Source: Hominenteromicrobium sp964531265 (lineage in GTDB: Bacteria > Bacillota > Clostridia > Oscillospirales > Acutalibacteraceae). Taken from it: a stretch of DNA of 64,000 nt. The notes under the pieces were generated by a model, which saw only the letters and a list, made by a program, of their open reading frames with translations, was not told the origin of the DNA and searched no databases. The DNA lies in contig CAZHDW010000013.1 in NCBI GenBank assembly GCA_964531265.1, positions 1 through 64,000 of the forward strand, in the 5' to 3' direction. The position numbers and the translations under genes were made by a program. Shown piece by piece: positions 24,740-33,487 of this stretch (position 1 is its first letter; the number at the start of each line of letters is the position of its first letter).

Positions 24740-27700
24740 ATGCTTTACAAGAAAAACAGTGCCCCGAAGCTCGATAAAGAGCTTTTCCGCAACCCCACGG
24801 CGGAATATCGCGGCACACCGTTTTGGGCATGGAACTGTAAGCTTGACCGCGCCGAGCTCGAACGTCAGCTTGAGGTTTTCAAGAAAATGGGTTTTGGCGG
24901 CGGCCATATGCACGTGCGCACGGGTATGGCAACGGAATACCTCAGTGACGAGTACATGGCTCTCATAAAGGCCTGTGTTGAAAAGGCTAAGAGCGAGAAC
25001 ATGCTTGCATGGCTCTATGACGAGGATCGTTGGCCTTCCGGTGCTGCCGGCGGCTATGTTACCAAGGACAAGGCAAACCGTGCACGCTATCTTCTGTTCA
25101 CGCACACACCCTACAGCGGCATCATAAGCAACAATTACCACGCTGCTTCACGCGGAGCACGCACGGAAAACGGCTACCTTATGGCCTGCTTCGATATCGA
25201 GCTGGACAAGGACGGCTATCTCATATCCTCCAAGAGGATAAATGAGGAGGACGAGGCCGAGCACGAAAAGTGGTATGCCTACCTTGAGCAGCCGAACGAG
25301 AGTGGTTGGTACAACAATCAGACCTATGTAAACACGCTCGATAAAAAGGCTATGGATAAGTTCATCGAGATAACCTATGAGGCCTATAATCGCACCATAG
25401 CAGACGAATTTGACAAAACAGTCCCCTCTATTTTCACGGATGAGCCGCAGTTCACCAGAAAATCCACATTGAATTTTGCCACTGATAAGACGGATGTCAC
25501 ACTGCCGTGGACGGATGATCTTGCAGATACCTTTGCTACCGCATATAACGGCGAGGATCTTCTTTCCGGCATACCGGAGCTTATATGGGATCGTGCAGAC
25601 CGCACACCGAGTGTTCTCCGCTACCACTATCACGACCATATCTGCGAGCGCTTCACAGAGGCCTTTGCAGATAACTGCGGCGCATGGTGCAGAGAGCACG
25701 GCATCGCCCTCACAGGCCATATGATGGAAGAACCGACACTCGAGAGTCAGACAGCGGCTCTCGGCGAGGCAATGCGCGCATACCGCGGCTTTGATCTGCC
25801 CGGCGTAGACATGCTCTGCGCACGCTTTGAATACACTACCGCAAAGCAGACACAGTCCGCAGTTCACCAGTTCGGCTATGAGGGTATGCTCAGCGAGCTC
25901 TACGGCGTTACAAACTGGGACTTTGACTTCCGCGGCCATAAGCTGCACGGCGACTGGCAGGCTGCCCTCGGCGTCACCATTCGTGTTCCCCACCTTGCAT
26001 GGGTATCAATGGCCGGTGAAGCAAAGCGTGACTACCCGGCATCCATAAACTATCAGTCTCCGTGGTGGGATAAATACTCACTTGTTGAAAATCACTTTGC
26101 CCGTGTGGCAACAGCCATGACACGCGGCAAGCCGGTCGTTAAGGTCGGCGTTATCCATCCGGTCGAAAGCTACTGGCTGCACTGGGGCCCTGCAGAGCAG
26201 ACCGCTCTTGTACGAAATGAGCTTGACCAGAACTTTCAGAACCTCACCGAGTGGCTTCTGTTCGGCGGTATCGATTTCGACTTCATCAGCGAAAGCCTGC
26301 TGCCGACTCAGTGTGAAGCTGGCTCCGCTCCGCTCAAGGTCGGCAAGATGGAATACGATGTCATCATCGTGCCGGGCTGCGAGACATTGCGTTCCTCAAC
26401 ACTTGAACGTCTTGAGGCATTTGCCGCAAACGGCGGCAAGCTGGTCTTTGCAGGTGCTATTGCAACACTTGAGAATGCGGTCAAGAGCGACCGTGCAGAA
26501 AAGCTCTCTGAAAAGTGCATGAGAATACCGCTTTCAAGAGGTGCTATACTCGAGGCTGCGGAGTCCGCCCGTATCATCGATATCCGCAACGAGACAGGCT
26601 CTCTCACAAACGATCTTATCTATCAGCTTCGCCGCGACGGAGACGGAGACTGGCTGTTCATTGCACACGCAAGAGAGCCGCGCAATAAGAATCTTGCTCT
26701 GTTTGAGGATCTGCGCATACGTATTTCCGGTCTCTGGAAGCCCACAGTATACAACACTATGACGGGCGAGACCGAGGAAATCAACTTTATCGCACGTGAC
26801 GGTCATACCGATATAAACACACGCATGTACAGCTACGACAGTCTGCTGCTCAGACTTGACCCCGTCGAGGATGAATGCAGCAGGGATATCTCCGTTGAGC
26901 ATGCTCTTATCACCGATAACGGCATCACGCTTCCGACTGAGGTGGAATACACCCTCAGCGAGCCGAACGCAATGCTGCTCGACCAGGCCGAATACTCACT
27001 GGATGACGGCGAATGGAACGCCTGTGAGGAGATACTGCGTCTTGATAACAATTGTCGTGCCGCACTCGGATGGCCGAGCCGCGAGGAGGCATTTGCTCAG
27101 CCGTGGGTAGTACCGGAGGAGCCGATAACCCATAATGTTCGCCTGCGCTGGAGCATTGAAAGTGACATCAACTATGACGGCGCTTCACTTGCCATCGAGG
27201 ATGCCGAGGCCGTGAAGCTTACCTTCAACGGTCAGCCCGTCGAAAGCAAGCTCACCGGCTGGTACACCGATAAATCCATAAAGACAGTTTCTCTGCCCAC
27301 CATCAATAAGGGCGTGAACATTCTTGAGGCCACAATACCCTTTGGACGCAGAACCAACCTTGAGTGGGCATACCTGCTCGGCGATTTCGGCGTAGAGGTC
27401 AACGGACGCAGCATTAAGCTTGTTGCTGCCCGTGAAAAGCTGGCATTCGGTGATTTCACCCGTCAGGGTCTGCCGTTCTATGGCGGTAACGTTACCTATC
27501 ATATTCCGGTGGAAGCAACCGGTGAAGAGCTTATCTTCAGATCATCGCACTATGCAGGTGCATTACAGACCGTTCAGGTAGATGATTCTGACGAGACATC
27601 GGTCATCTATCCGCCGTTTACTGTAAGCCTCGGAGCTCCCTCCGCCGGCCGACATACCGTCAATGTCACTCTGTATGGTCATCGCCGCAACAGCTTCGGC

Positions 27701-27835
27701 CCGGTACATCTTGCAGATGTGACAACGACATGGATCGGCCCGAACGCATGGCGCACCAAGGGCGACTTGTGGTGCTATGATTACCGCATCGCAGAGGAGG
27801 GCATTCTCTGCACACCGGTCATCACAAAAAAGTAA
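24740..27835 (+). CDS. Large glycosidase, GH106 (alpha-L-rhamnosidase)-like
   Basis: 1031 residues, no signal peptide, so cytoplasmic. The N-terminal barrel begins FRNPTAEYRGTPFWAWNC and continues GFGGGHMHVRTGM and WLYDEDRWPSGAAGG, a signature shared by GH106-like proteins of gut bacteria. TDEPQFTRK near 235 and a central HLAWVSMAGEAKRDYPAS block follow. The last 250 residues look like beta-sandwich domains (GHRRNSFGPVHL). GH106 enzymes remove L-rhamnose from plant polysaccharides. No rhamnose catabolic genes are adjacent. The family call is fairly safe; specificity is not. Confidence 0.8.
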   Translation: MLYKKNSAPKLDKELFRNPTAEYRGTPFWAWNCKLDRAELERQLEVFKKMGFGGGHMHVRTGMATEYLSDEYMALIKACVEKAKSENMLAWLYDEDRWPSGAAGGYVTKDKANRARYLLFTHTPYSGIISNNYHAASRGARTENGYLMACFDIELDKDGYLISSKRINEEDEAEHEKWYAYLEQPNESGWYNNQTYVNTLDKKAMDKFIEITYEAYNRTIADEFDKTVPSIFTDEPQFTRKSTLNFATDKTDVTLPWTDDLADTFATAYNGEDLLSGIPELIWDRADRTPSVLRYHYHDHICERFTEAFADNCGAWCREHGIALTGHMMEEPTLESQTAALGEAMRAYRGFDLPGVDMLCARFEYTTAKQTQSAVHQFGYEGMLSELYGVTNWDFDFRGHKLHGDWQAALGVTIRVPHLAWVSMAGEAKRDYPASINYQSPWWDKYSLVENHFARVATAMTRGKPVVKVGVIHPVESYWLHWGPAEQTALVRNELDQNFQNLTEWLLFGGIDFDFISESLLPTQCEAGSAPLKVGKMEYDVIIVPGCETLRSSTLERLEAFAANGGKLVFAGAIATLENAVKSDRAEKLSEKCMRIPLSRGAILEAAESARIIDIRNETGSLTNDLIYQLRRDGDGDWLFIAHAREPRNKNLALFEDLRIRISGLWKPTVYNTMTGETEEINFIARDGHTDINTRMYSYDSLLLRLDPVEDECSRDISVEHALITDNGITLPTEVEYTLSEPNAMLLDQAEYSLDDGEWNACEEILRLDNNCRAALGWPSREEAFAQPWVVPEEPITHNVRLRWSIESDINYDGASLAIEDAEAVKLTFNGQPVESKLTGWYTDKSIKTVSLPTINKGVNILEATIPFGRRTNLEWAYLLGDFGVEVNGRSIKLVAAREKLAFGDFTRQGLPFYGGNVTYHIPVEATGEELIFRSSHYAGALQTVQVDDSDETSVIYPPFTVSLGAPSAGRHTVNVTLYGHRRNSFGPVHLADVTTTWIGPNAWRTKGDLWCYDYRIAEEGILCTPVITKK

Positions 27836-27854
27836 ATTTGAAGCAATAATTTTT

Positions 27855-27895
27855 GAAGCAGTGTGGTTCATCCGCACTGCTTCTCTGTTTTATTT
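27855..27895 (+). terminator. Terminator of the GH106-like gene
   Basis: gaagcagtg (27855-27863) pairs with cactgcttc (27875-27883), followed by tctgttttatttt. Confidence 0.9.
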
Positions 27896-27905
27896 TAAGT
27901 TTCGG

Positions 27906-27934
27906 TTGTCTCTTTAAAAAAACCGGTGTATACT
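27906..27934 (+). promoter_or_regulatory. Promoter of the M24 peptidase gene
   Basis: TTGTCT (27906-27911) and TATACT (27929-27934) are 17 nt apart. Confidence 0.6.
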
Positions 27935-27963
27935 TAGTTTATCATCAAGACAGGAGGCTCTTT

Positions 27964-29037
27964 ATGGATCAGAATAGAATTGACAGAATAATGGCTGAAT
28001 TGGACAAGCAGGGTGTTTCACAGATGCTTATCGTTGACCCGATGTCCATTTATTACCTTACAGGTGTATACAATGCGCCGTATGAGCGCTTTTACGGCTT
28101 GCTTCTCCGCAAGGACGGACAGCATTACTTCTTTTTGAACAGACTTTTCTCCATTACCGCTGAGATTGGAGCCGAAAAGGTGTGGTATTCCGACACCGAC
28201 CCCGTCACGGATATTGTCGCAAAGTATATTGACCACTCCTCCCCGCTCGGTGTCGACAAGGAGCTTAAGGCACGCTTTCTTTTGCCGCTCATGGATAATC
28301 ACGCTGCCACGGCATTTATCAACACTTCTATCGCGCTTGATACGGTTCGCGGCATCAAGGATGAGGACGAGCAGGAGAAAATGCGCGCCGCTTCCGCTAT
28401 AAATGACCTGGCCGTTGCAGAGCTTCGAAAGCGCATACACGACGGTGTTACCGAAAAGGAGGTCGCCGATCAGCTTCTGGACATCTATCTCTCCTTCGGC
28501 GCTGACGGATTTTCCTTCGAGCCTCTTGTTGCGTTCGGCAAAAACGCCGCAGACCCCCACCATGGGCCGGACGATACCGTGCTCCGCCCCGGAGATGTGG
28601 TTTTGTTCGACATCGGATGCATAAAGGACGGCTACTGCTCCGACATGACACGCTCCTTCTACTATAAGACAGTCACGGATGAGCACAGAGAGATATACAA
28701 TATCGTAAAGGCTGCAAATGAAGCCGCAATCGCAAAAATCAAGCCGGGCATACCGCTCAAGGAGCTGGATAACACGGCAAGAGAGCTTATCACCGAAAAG
28801 GGTTATGGCCCGAACTTCAATCACAGGCTCGGACATTTCATCGGCTTATCCGAGCATGAATACGGTGATGTTTCCTCAACTAACGAAACTCTTGCTGTTC
28901 CAGGCATGATTTTCTCCATCGAGCCCGGCATCTACATTGAGGGTGACACAGGCGTACGCATTGAAGACCTGGTTCTCGTGACCGAGGACGGCTGTGAGGT
29001 GCTGAACCACTTCTCAAAAGAGCTTGAGCTTCTGTAA
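27964..29037 (+). CDS. pepP: Xaa-Pro aminopeptidase (M24 family)
   Basis: 357 residues from the ATG at 27964, behind AGGAGG. A longer reading from 27853 starts inside the preceding terminator. Residues 1-125 are the creatinase-like N-domain. The pita-bread domain carries the metal ligands: FDIGCIKDGYCSDMTR (two Asp), RLGHFIGLSEHE (His), SIEPGIYIE (Glu) and VRIEDLVLV (Glu). It removes N-terminal residues ahead of proline, or acts on X-Pro dipeptides (pepQ type). Distinguishing pepP from pepQ needs biochemical data. Confidence 0.9.
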   Translation: MDQNRIDRIMAELDKQGVSQMLIVDPMSIYYLTGVYNAPYERFYGLLLRKDGQHYFFLNRLFSITAEIGAEKVWYSDTDPVTDIVAKYIDHSSPLGVDKELKARFLLPLMDNHAATAFINTSIALDTVRGIKDEDEQEKMRAASAINDLAVAELRKRIHDGVTEKEVADQLLDIYLSFGADGFSFEPLVAFGKNAADPHHGPDDTVLRPGDVVLFDIGCIKDGYCSDMTRSFYYKTVTDEHREIYNIVKAANEAAIAKIKPGIPLKELDNTARELITEKGYGPNFNHRLGHFIGLSEHEYGDVSSTNETLAVPGMIFSIEPGIYIEGDTGVRIEDLVLVTEDGCEVLNHFSKELELL

Positions 29038-29041
29038 AAAA

Positions 29042-29065
29042 CAGGCAGGGAAAGCTCCCTGCCTG
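29042..29065 (-). terminator. Terminator of the two-component/membrane operon
   Basis: An inverted repeat, caggcaggga with tccctgcctg, is followed by TTTTTT on the minus strand. It lies just after the pepP stop, so it can also act on the + strand transcript. Confidence 0.7.
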
Positions 29066-29086
29066 CAAAAGAATATTTCAGTTTTC

Positions 29087-29122
29087 GGAACAGGCACGCG
29101 CTTTCTCACGCCTGTTCCTTTT
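29087..29122 (+). terminator. Terminator of the M24 peptidase gene
   Basis: ggaacaggc (29087-29095) pairs with gcctgttcc (29110-29118), followed by tttta. Confidence 0.8.
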
Positions 29123-29127
29123 ATATG

Positions 29128-29514
29128 TTATTTCATCAATTCATCGGTCAGACGTATTATTTCCGGCGCAGCTTTTTCGCGTTCCTTTTTAAGCTTGTAG
29201 TTGTACAGCGGATACGCACAGGCGAGAACAGCAATGCCGATAACTCCAAGAGTGATGCCAACGGGCATTGCAAGTTGTCCCAGGATGCTGCCGAAATCGG
29301 ACATAAACAGGCTCATACCCGCTCCCATGATGACAGTTCCGATAACGCCGACGATTATGGAGAGCTGTGTGGCTTTTCTGTTCACTTCTGCGTCAAGTGC
29401 GCGGAGCTGCTCCATTTTCGTCTCCTCCTTCGGAATGTATTTCTGACGTATGGAACGTATCTCATCCTGCTGTTCTGCGGAATAAGTCATCTTAAAGGTT
29501 TCATTATCTTTCAT
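29128..29514 (-). CDS. Small two-span membrane protein of the kinase operon
   Basis: 128 residues. A charged N-terminal half (QQDEIRSIRQKYIPKEETKMEQLRALDAEV) is predicted to coil. Two hydrophobic spans follow at about 50-70 and 80-100, and then a Lys/Glu tail. It follows the 291-residue membrane protein by one base, behind GGAG at 7-nt spacing, so it is translationally coupled. I do not recognise a named family with certainty. The last position in an RR-HK operon suggests it is a target or accessory of the signalling pair. Confidence 0.75.
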   Translation of the reverse strand: MKDNETFKMTYSAEQQDEIRSIRQKYIPKEETKMEQLRALDAEVNRKATQLSIIVGVIGTVIMGAGMSLFMSDFGSILGQLAMPVGITLGVIGIAVLACAYPLYNYKLKKEREKAAPEIIRLTDELMK

Positions 29515-29515
29515 T

Positions 29516-30391
29516 TCATTTCTCCATTGTTCTAAGTCTTTTATTACTCTTGATTATCATGTAGATCGCCATGACCACAATAAATATCGACACTGTCCCA
29601 CCACTCAAGCTCAGGAAAGCACTTCTCACCCATGGGGACATTTCGGTCTTACTGAATGTAGCGAGCATCGTGTTTTCCAGTGTCAGCATGGATACACAGG
29701 CCGAAGCCAGCGACACCGCCTTTGATGCGGACATTGCAGGGCTGTTGTATTTCCGATACCTCACCACGTTTATTATCGCCACTGTAAGCGTTGTGAAGGT
29801 ATACGCAGCCATGGCAATCGTGGTTATTTCATGATGATGCACCACACGTCCCTGGTGTATCATGTAAATCATCATTCCGGATAAAGCCAAATTCATAAAC
29901 AGGAATATCCAGCCGCATATTCTGTAGCGTATCAATTCCTTACGAAGATTTTCTCCCGGCTCATGCCGCATGGTGTGTTGCACAAGGAAGATTCTCATCA
30001 CCGCCATCGAAGCATAATATGCGGCAAGCGAATAAAACCACGACGACCTGTGATACACTCCGAGCCCCAGCTGCATTGCGGCATACGCACAGTTCCAAAG
30101 TACATTGCAGATAAGCGTTATATTCACTCGCAGTCCCGGCTCCTGAGACCATCTTTGCAGGTATCTGTTTTCAGCCTTAAAGTTTTTTACATAACGCACG
30201 ATATTCGGCACCCTTATGCACCATACGATCAGCATGTAAAAGGCCAGAACGTACGATGCTATTCGCACCGGGTCGGTCTCTTCAAGAGAAAGCAGCGAAT
30301 ATACAAGAAATACTGTGCCGACCGGCAGTAGTAATATCAAAATTGAAACATGCGGCAACAGGAGGCATCTCAGCACTTTTTTCAAGTCCAT
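29516..30391 (-). CDS. Polytopic membrane protein of the kinase operon
   Basis: 291 residues from the ATG at 30391, which follows GGAGG by 7 nt; a reading from 30448 lacks a site. About seven hydrophobic spans are visible (VSILILLLPVGTVFLVYSLL first, IFIVVMAIYMII last). A cytoplasmic basic segment RYVKNFKAENRYLQRWSQEP lies after the second. It starts one base after the histidine kinase stop. No catalytic motif is visible and I cannot name the family. Its place in the operon implies a sensory or effector role with the kinase. Confidence 0.75.
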   Translation of the reverse strand: MDLKKVLRCLLLPHVSILILLLPVGTVFLVYSLLSLEETDPVRIASYVLAFYMLIVWCIRVPNIVRYVKNFKAENRYLQRWSQEPGLRVNITLICNVLWNCAYAAMQLGLGVYHRSSWFYSLAAYYASMAVMRIFLVQHTMRHEPGENLRKELIRYRICGWIFLFMNLALSGMMIYMIHQGRVVHHHEITTIAMAAYTFTTLTVAIINVVRYRKYNSPAMSASKAVSLASACVSMLTLENTMLATFSKTEMSPWVRSAFLSLSGGTVSIFIVVMAIYMIIKSNKRLRTMEK

Positions 30392-30392
30392 G

Positions 30393-31460
30393 TCATGACC
30401 TCCGAATTCTAACGGTGAACACTGTGCCGACTCCCACCGTGCTCTCAACGGATATTTCGCCGCTAAGGATGTCGATCACTCTTTTGACAAGTGCAAGGCC
30501 AAGACCGTTTCCGTGTGTCGCACGGGAGCTGTCACCCTGATAGAATTTCTCGAAAATATGGCTGCCCACCTCGGCGGACATGCCGCAGCCAGTATCCCCC
30601 ACTCTTATAACGGCATACTCATCGTTTGCGGTAAGACTGACCGACACAGTTCCGCCTGACGGAGTAAACTTAAATGCATTGGAAAAGAGATTGTTCCACA
30701 CAAGGCTGAGAAGCTCACTGTCCGCCTCCACCATAACCTCGTCCTCTATATCCGTCTCAATATCAATATTCGCCTTTTCCCAGACGCTTTCATACTGTAA
30801 AAGGCATTCGCAAAGCTGCTCACCGAGATCGAATTTATCCTTCTGCGGATATATCTGCTGATTCTCAAGGCGATTCAGCTTCAAAATATTCGTCATCATA
30901 TCGGCCAATTTGCGAGAGCCGTCGGTGATGCCCTTTGCGTATTCAAGCCGTTTTTCCTCCGGCAAGTCCGGCGTCTGTAAAAGAGTTCCGTAGTTTTGCA
31001 TTACGGCAAGCGGGGTTTTCATTTCATGAGACACATTTGCAATGAAATCCGTGCGCAGGGTTTCGAGACTGCCGAGCTCCTGAGCCATTTTGTTGAAGCA
31101 GCTTATAATTTCATTGTAATTATCATCGAGCAATTTACCTGCCGGAGCTATGCGCGTGTCGAAATTGCCTTTTACTATTTCCCTTGTTGCTGCGGCAATA
31201 TGCCCCGTTATCTTCTCAGTCGTCAGCTTTCTGCGCAGAACATCTATCAGAGTAAAAACAATGCTCAGCAGAATAACGCTCAGAAAGGTCAGCTTTGCGG
31301 CACGTTCAAGGTTATCCCCCGTCAGCACAAGCCCGATATCCTTTGATAATGTGCTAATAAACAGCGACATTGTGGATGTCACCAGAAAAGCGACCAACAT
31401 GAAGAACAGCAGATAATGGTAGATCGCCCTCAGAAATCTCTGCCAGAAGCCGTTATTCAC
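30393..31460 (-). CDS. Sensor histidine kinase
   Basis: 355 residues. Two membrane spans at about 12-34 and 57-76 leave an outside loop of only some 20 residues, then HAMP and a dimerisation helix with the phospho-acceptor in NVSHEMKTPLAV (near 143). The HATPase domain has NNLFSNAFKFTP (N box), VGDTGCGM (G1) and HGNGLGLALVKR (G2). The short loop suggests sensing within or at the membrane rather than of a free ligand. It overlaps the response regulator gene by 4 nt. Confidence 0.93.
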   Translation of the reverse strand: MNNGFWQRFLRAIYHYLLFFMLVAFLVTSTMSLFISTLSKDIGLVLTGDNLERAAKLTFLSVILLSIVFTLIDVLRRKLTTEKITGHIAAATREIVKGNFDTRIAPAGKLLDDNYNEIISCFNKMAQELGSLETLRTDFIANVSHEMKTPLAVMQNYGTLLQTPDLPEEKRLEYAKGITDGSRKLADMMTNILKLNRLENQQIYPQKDKFDLGEQLCECLLQYESVWEKANIDIETDIEDEVMVEADSELLSLVWNNLFSNAFKFTPSGGTVSVSLTANDEYAVIRVGDTGCGMSAEVGSHIFEKFYQGDSSRATHGNGLGLALVKRVIDILSGEISVESTVGVGTVFTVRIRRS

Positions 31461-32128
31461 TTTATCACCGCCTTGTAGCCCAAGCCGTGAACGGTTTTTA
31501 TCTCAAAGTCATTGCAGTCCGCAAGCTTTGATCTCAACTTTGTCATGTACACATCAACAGCTCTCGGAGCGGTTTCCGTATCGGCATCCCAGAATTCATC
31601 CATGAGCTGAGTTCTCGTAAAGGTTTTTTTAGGATAGCTAAGCAGCTTGTACAGTATCGAAAACTCCCTGTTTGTCAGGCTGATCTCCTCGTCGTTCAGA
31701 TAGGCTGTGTGCTCATCGGCATCCATTACGAAGGCGCCTATCTCTATTTTCTTTGCTGAGGCTATTCGTGCGCGTCTGAGCAACGCACCAATGCGCAGAA
31801 TCAGCTCATCGAGCTCTATCGGCTTCACCATGTAGTCATCAACACCGATGCGAAAGCCCCTCTGCTTTGAAGCGATATCATCACGAGCCGTCATGAAAAG
31901 TATCGGTATTTCGGAATTGGTATCTCTTACGCTTTCGGCAAACTCAAAGCCATCAATTCCCGGCATCATGATATCCGATACAATGAGGTCAAATACACTG
32001 TCATATAGAGCATCGTATGCATCATTGGCATTAAGGCATCCGACAGTATCATAGCCGTTGTTATTCAAAAACGAGCAAACAGTACGGTTGAGCTCGGTAT
32101 CATCCTCAACCACCAATATCTTAAACAT
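31457..32128 (-). CDS. OmpR/PhoB-type response regulator
   Basis: 223 residues. The receiver domain has acidic pocket E8/D9/D10, phospho-acceptor D52 in SDIMMPG, a conserved Thr in LFMTA and Lys in VKPIE. The winged-helix DNA-binding domain (about 125-223) has TNREFSILYKLL and the C-terminal TVHGLGYKAV hairpin. It is first in the operon with the kinase and two membrane proteins. An AT-rich upstream region includes a TATAAT at 32167-32162 with a poor -35, as expected for an activated promoter. Confidence 0.94.
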   Translation of the reverse strand: MFKILVVEDDTELNRTVCSFLNNNGYDTVGCLNANDAYDALYDSVFDLIVSDIMMPGIDGFEFAESVRDTNSEIPILFMTARDDIASKQRGFRIGVDDYMVKPIELDELILRIGALLRRARIASAKKIEIGAFVMDADEHTAYLNDEEISLTNREFSILYKLLSYPKKTFTRTQLMDEFWDADTETAPRAVDVYMTKLRSKLADCNDFEIKTVHGLGYKAVIK

Positions 32129-32211
32129 GTGCTACCCCCTGATATACCATTATGATGTTGTATTATAACACGTACTTGTTAAAGTTTTGTTTGTAAAATG
32201 CAAAACACAGA

Positions 32212-32247
32212 CAAAAAAGAACGATGCACACGCCTGTACATCGTTCT
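32212..32247 (-). terminator. Terminator of tRNA-Thr
   Basis: agaacgatg (32218-32226) pairs with catcgttct (32239-32247). The minus-strand RNA continues TTTTTTG. Confidence 0.9.
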
Positions 32248-32248
32248 C

Positions 32249-32323
32249 TGGAGCTGATGGTCGGGATCGAACCGACAACCTGTTCATTACGAATGAACTG
32301 CTCTGCCATTGAGCCACATCAGC
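32249..32323 (-). tRNA. tRNA-Thr (anticodon CGU)
   Basis: 75 nt including an encoded CCA. The acceptor stem is GCTGATG with CATCAGC, the anticodon arm is GTTCA-TTCGTAA-TGAAC with anticodon CGT, and the T arm contains GGTTCGATCCC. It reads ACG threonine codons and stands alone with its own terminator. Confidence 0.95.
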
Positions 32324-32400
32324 ATATTTCGTTATAACAGTGATATTATACCGAAAAAGGCGTTAGAAGTCAACACCTTTTTTGATGCACATCTTTTTTC

Positions 32401-32429
32401 TTGTATACAAAAGGAATTTGTGCTATACT
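32401..32429 (+). promoter_or_regulatory. Promoter of the dnaD-dnaI operon
   Basis: TTGTAT (32401-32406) and TATACT (32424-32429) are 17 nt apart. Confidence 0.6.
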
Positions 32430-32468
32430 TAACTAACAATTTGAAGACTTCAGAAAGGAGCAGCTATT

Positions 32469-33461
32469 ATGGGATATTCTTTGAATTTGGGAGCGTGGAG
32501 CTCTGTTTTTGCCGTGCCGAGCGGACTTGTTGACCGATATTTGAAGTCGGCAAACGGAGAACAGTTAAAGGTGATACTCTGGCTTCTGCGAAACAGCGGA
32601 CGGCACTATTCCGCCGAGGATATTGCACAGGCCACCGGGCTATCGACCGGCGAGGCCGAAGCATCAATACGGTTCTGGGTAGAAAACGGTCTGCTTTCTC
32701 AGGCGGACGATCCGCTTTCGACCACCCTGCACCCGGCAGCATCTCAGGAAACCGTGACCATCGCGCCTGTAAAAAACGAAGCTACTGCGGTAATTCAACC
32801 TACGCGTCGTATGCTGCGTCCTGACGGTATATATATTTCCGATAGGGTGGAATCCTCCACTGTCATTCGCAGACTTGTGGAGGAAGCCGAATCCATGCTC
32901 GGCAAAACACTTTCCCCCGCCCTTTCCGCTACACTGATACAGGCGCACGAAGACTACGGTCTGCCGTGCGAGGTAATACTCATGCTTGTGGCATATGCCA
33001 ACAAGATCGGCCGTGCAAACACCAGCTATATTGATTCCACCGTGCGCAACTGGGCGGATTCCAATATTCTCAGCATTGAAGCTGCGGAGGAAAAGATACG
33101 CGAGCTTGACGACACGGCGGTAGCCTGGAAGCGCTGCGAAAGCGCCTTCGGCATGACCTCACGCAGAGCGCCGAGTAAAAACGAGAGTCAGTATGCACAT
33201 CGTTGGGTCATTGAATGGAATATGCCAAGCGAGCTGCTGAATGAAGCGTATAACCGCTGCGTGGATAACACCGGCAAGGTGAATATGAAGTATATCAATG
33301 CGGTTCTTGAACGCTGGCATAACTCCGGTATACACACACTCAAGGATGCTATAGACGAAAAGAATGCTGCCGATGCGCGCAAAGAAACTCAGCGCACACC
33401 GTCGTATGACCTTGAAGCATACGAAAGATACGATATATTCGGTTCAGACTCAAACCAATAA
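32469..33461 (+). CDS. DnaD domain replication protein
   Basis: 330 residues. The N-terminal 80 residues form a winged helix (EQLKVILWLLRNSGRHYSAE, ATGLSTGEAEASIRFW). DnaD C-terminal domain repeats are seen at about 130-200 (LPCEVILMLVAYANK with IDSTVRNWADS) and again at 225-285 (YINAVLERWHNSGI). DnaD/DnaB-family proteins load the replicative helicase in Firmicutes, and the DnaI-type ATPase 26 nt downstream fits this. The 5' site GAAAGGAG is good. Confidence 0.9.
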   Translation: MGYSLNLGAWSSVFAVPSGLVDRYLKSANGEQLKVILWLLRNSGRHYSAEDIAQATGLSTGEAEASIRFWVENGLLSQADDPLSTTLHPAASQETVTIAPVKNEATAVIQPTRRMLRPDGIYISDRVESSTVIRRLVEEAESMLGKTLSPALSATLIQAHEDYGLPCEVILMLVAYANKIGRANTSYIDSTVRNWADSNILSIEAAEEKIRELDDTAVAWKRCESAFGMTSRRAPSKNESQYAHRWVIEWNMPSELLNEAYNRCVDNTGKVNMKYINAVLERWHNSGIHTLKDAIDEKNAADARKETQRTPSYDLEAYERYDIFGSDSNQ

Positions 33462-33487
33462 CTTGTGCTTAAAAGGAGCGTAGTTAA

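Noticed and set aside
27853..27963. Longer N-terminus for the M24 peptidase
   Set aside because: The extension starts inside the terminator of the preceding gene and upstream of the promoter and ribosome site.
32162..32185. PhoB-like direct repeats before the response regulator
   Set aside because: TTTACA and TTAACA occur, but spacing is irregular and does not support a defined box.
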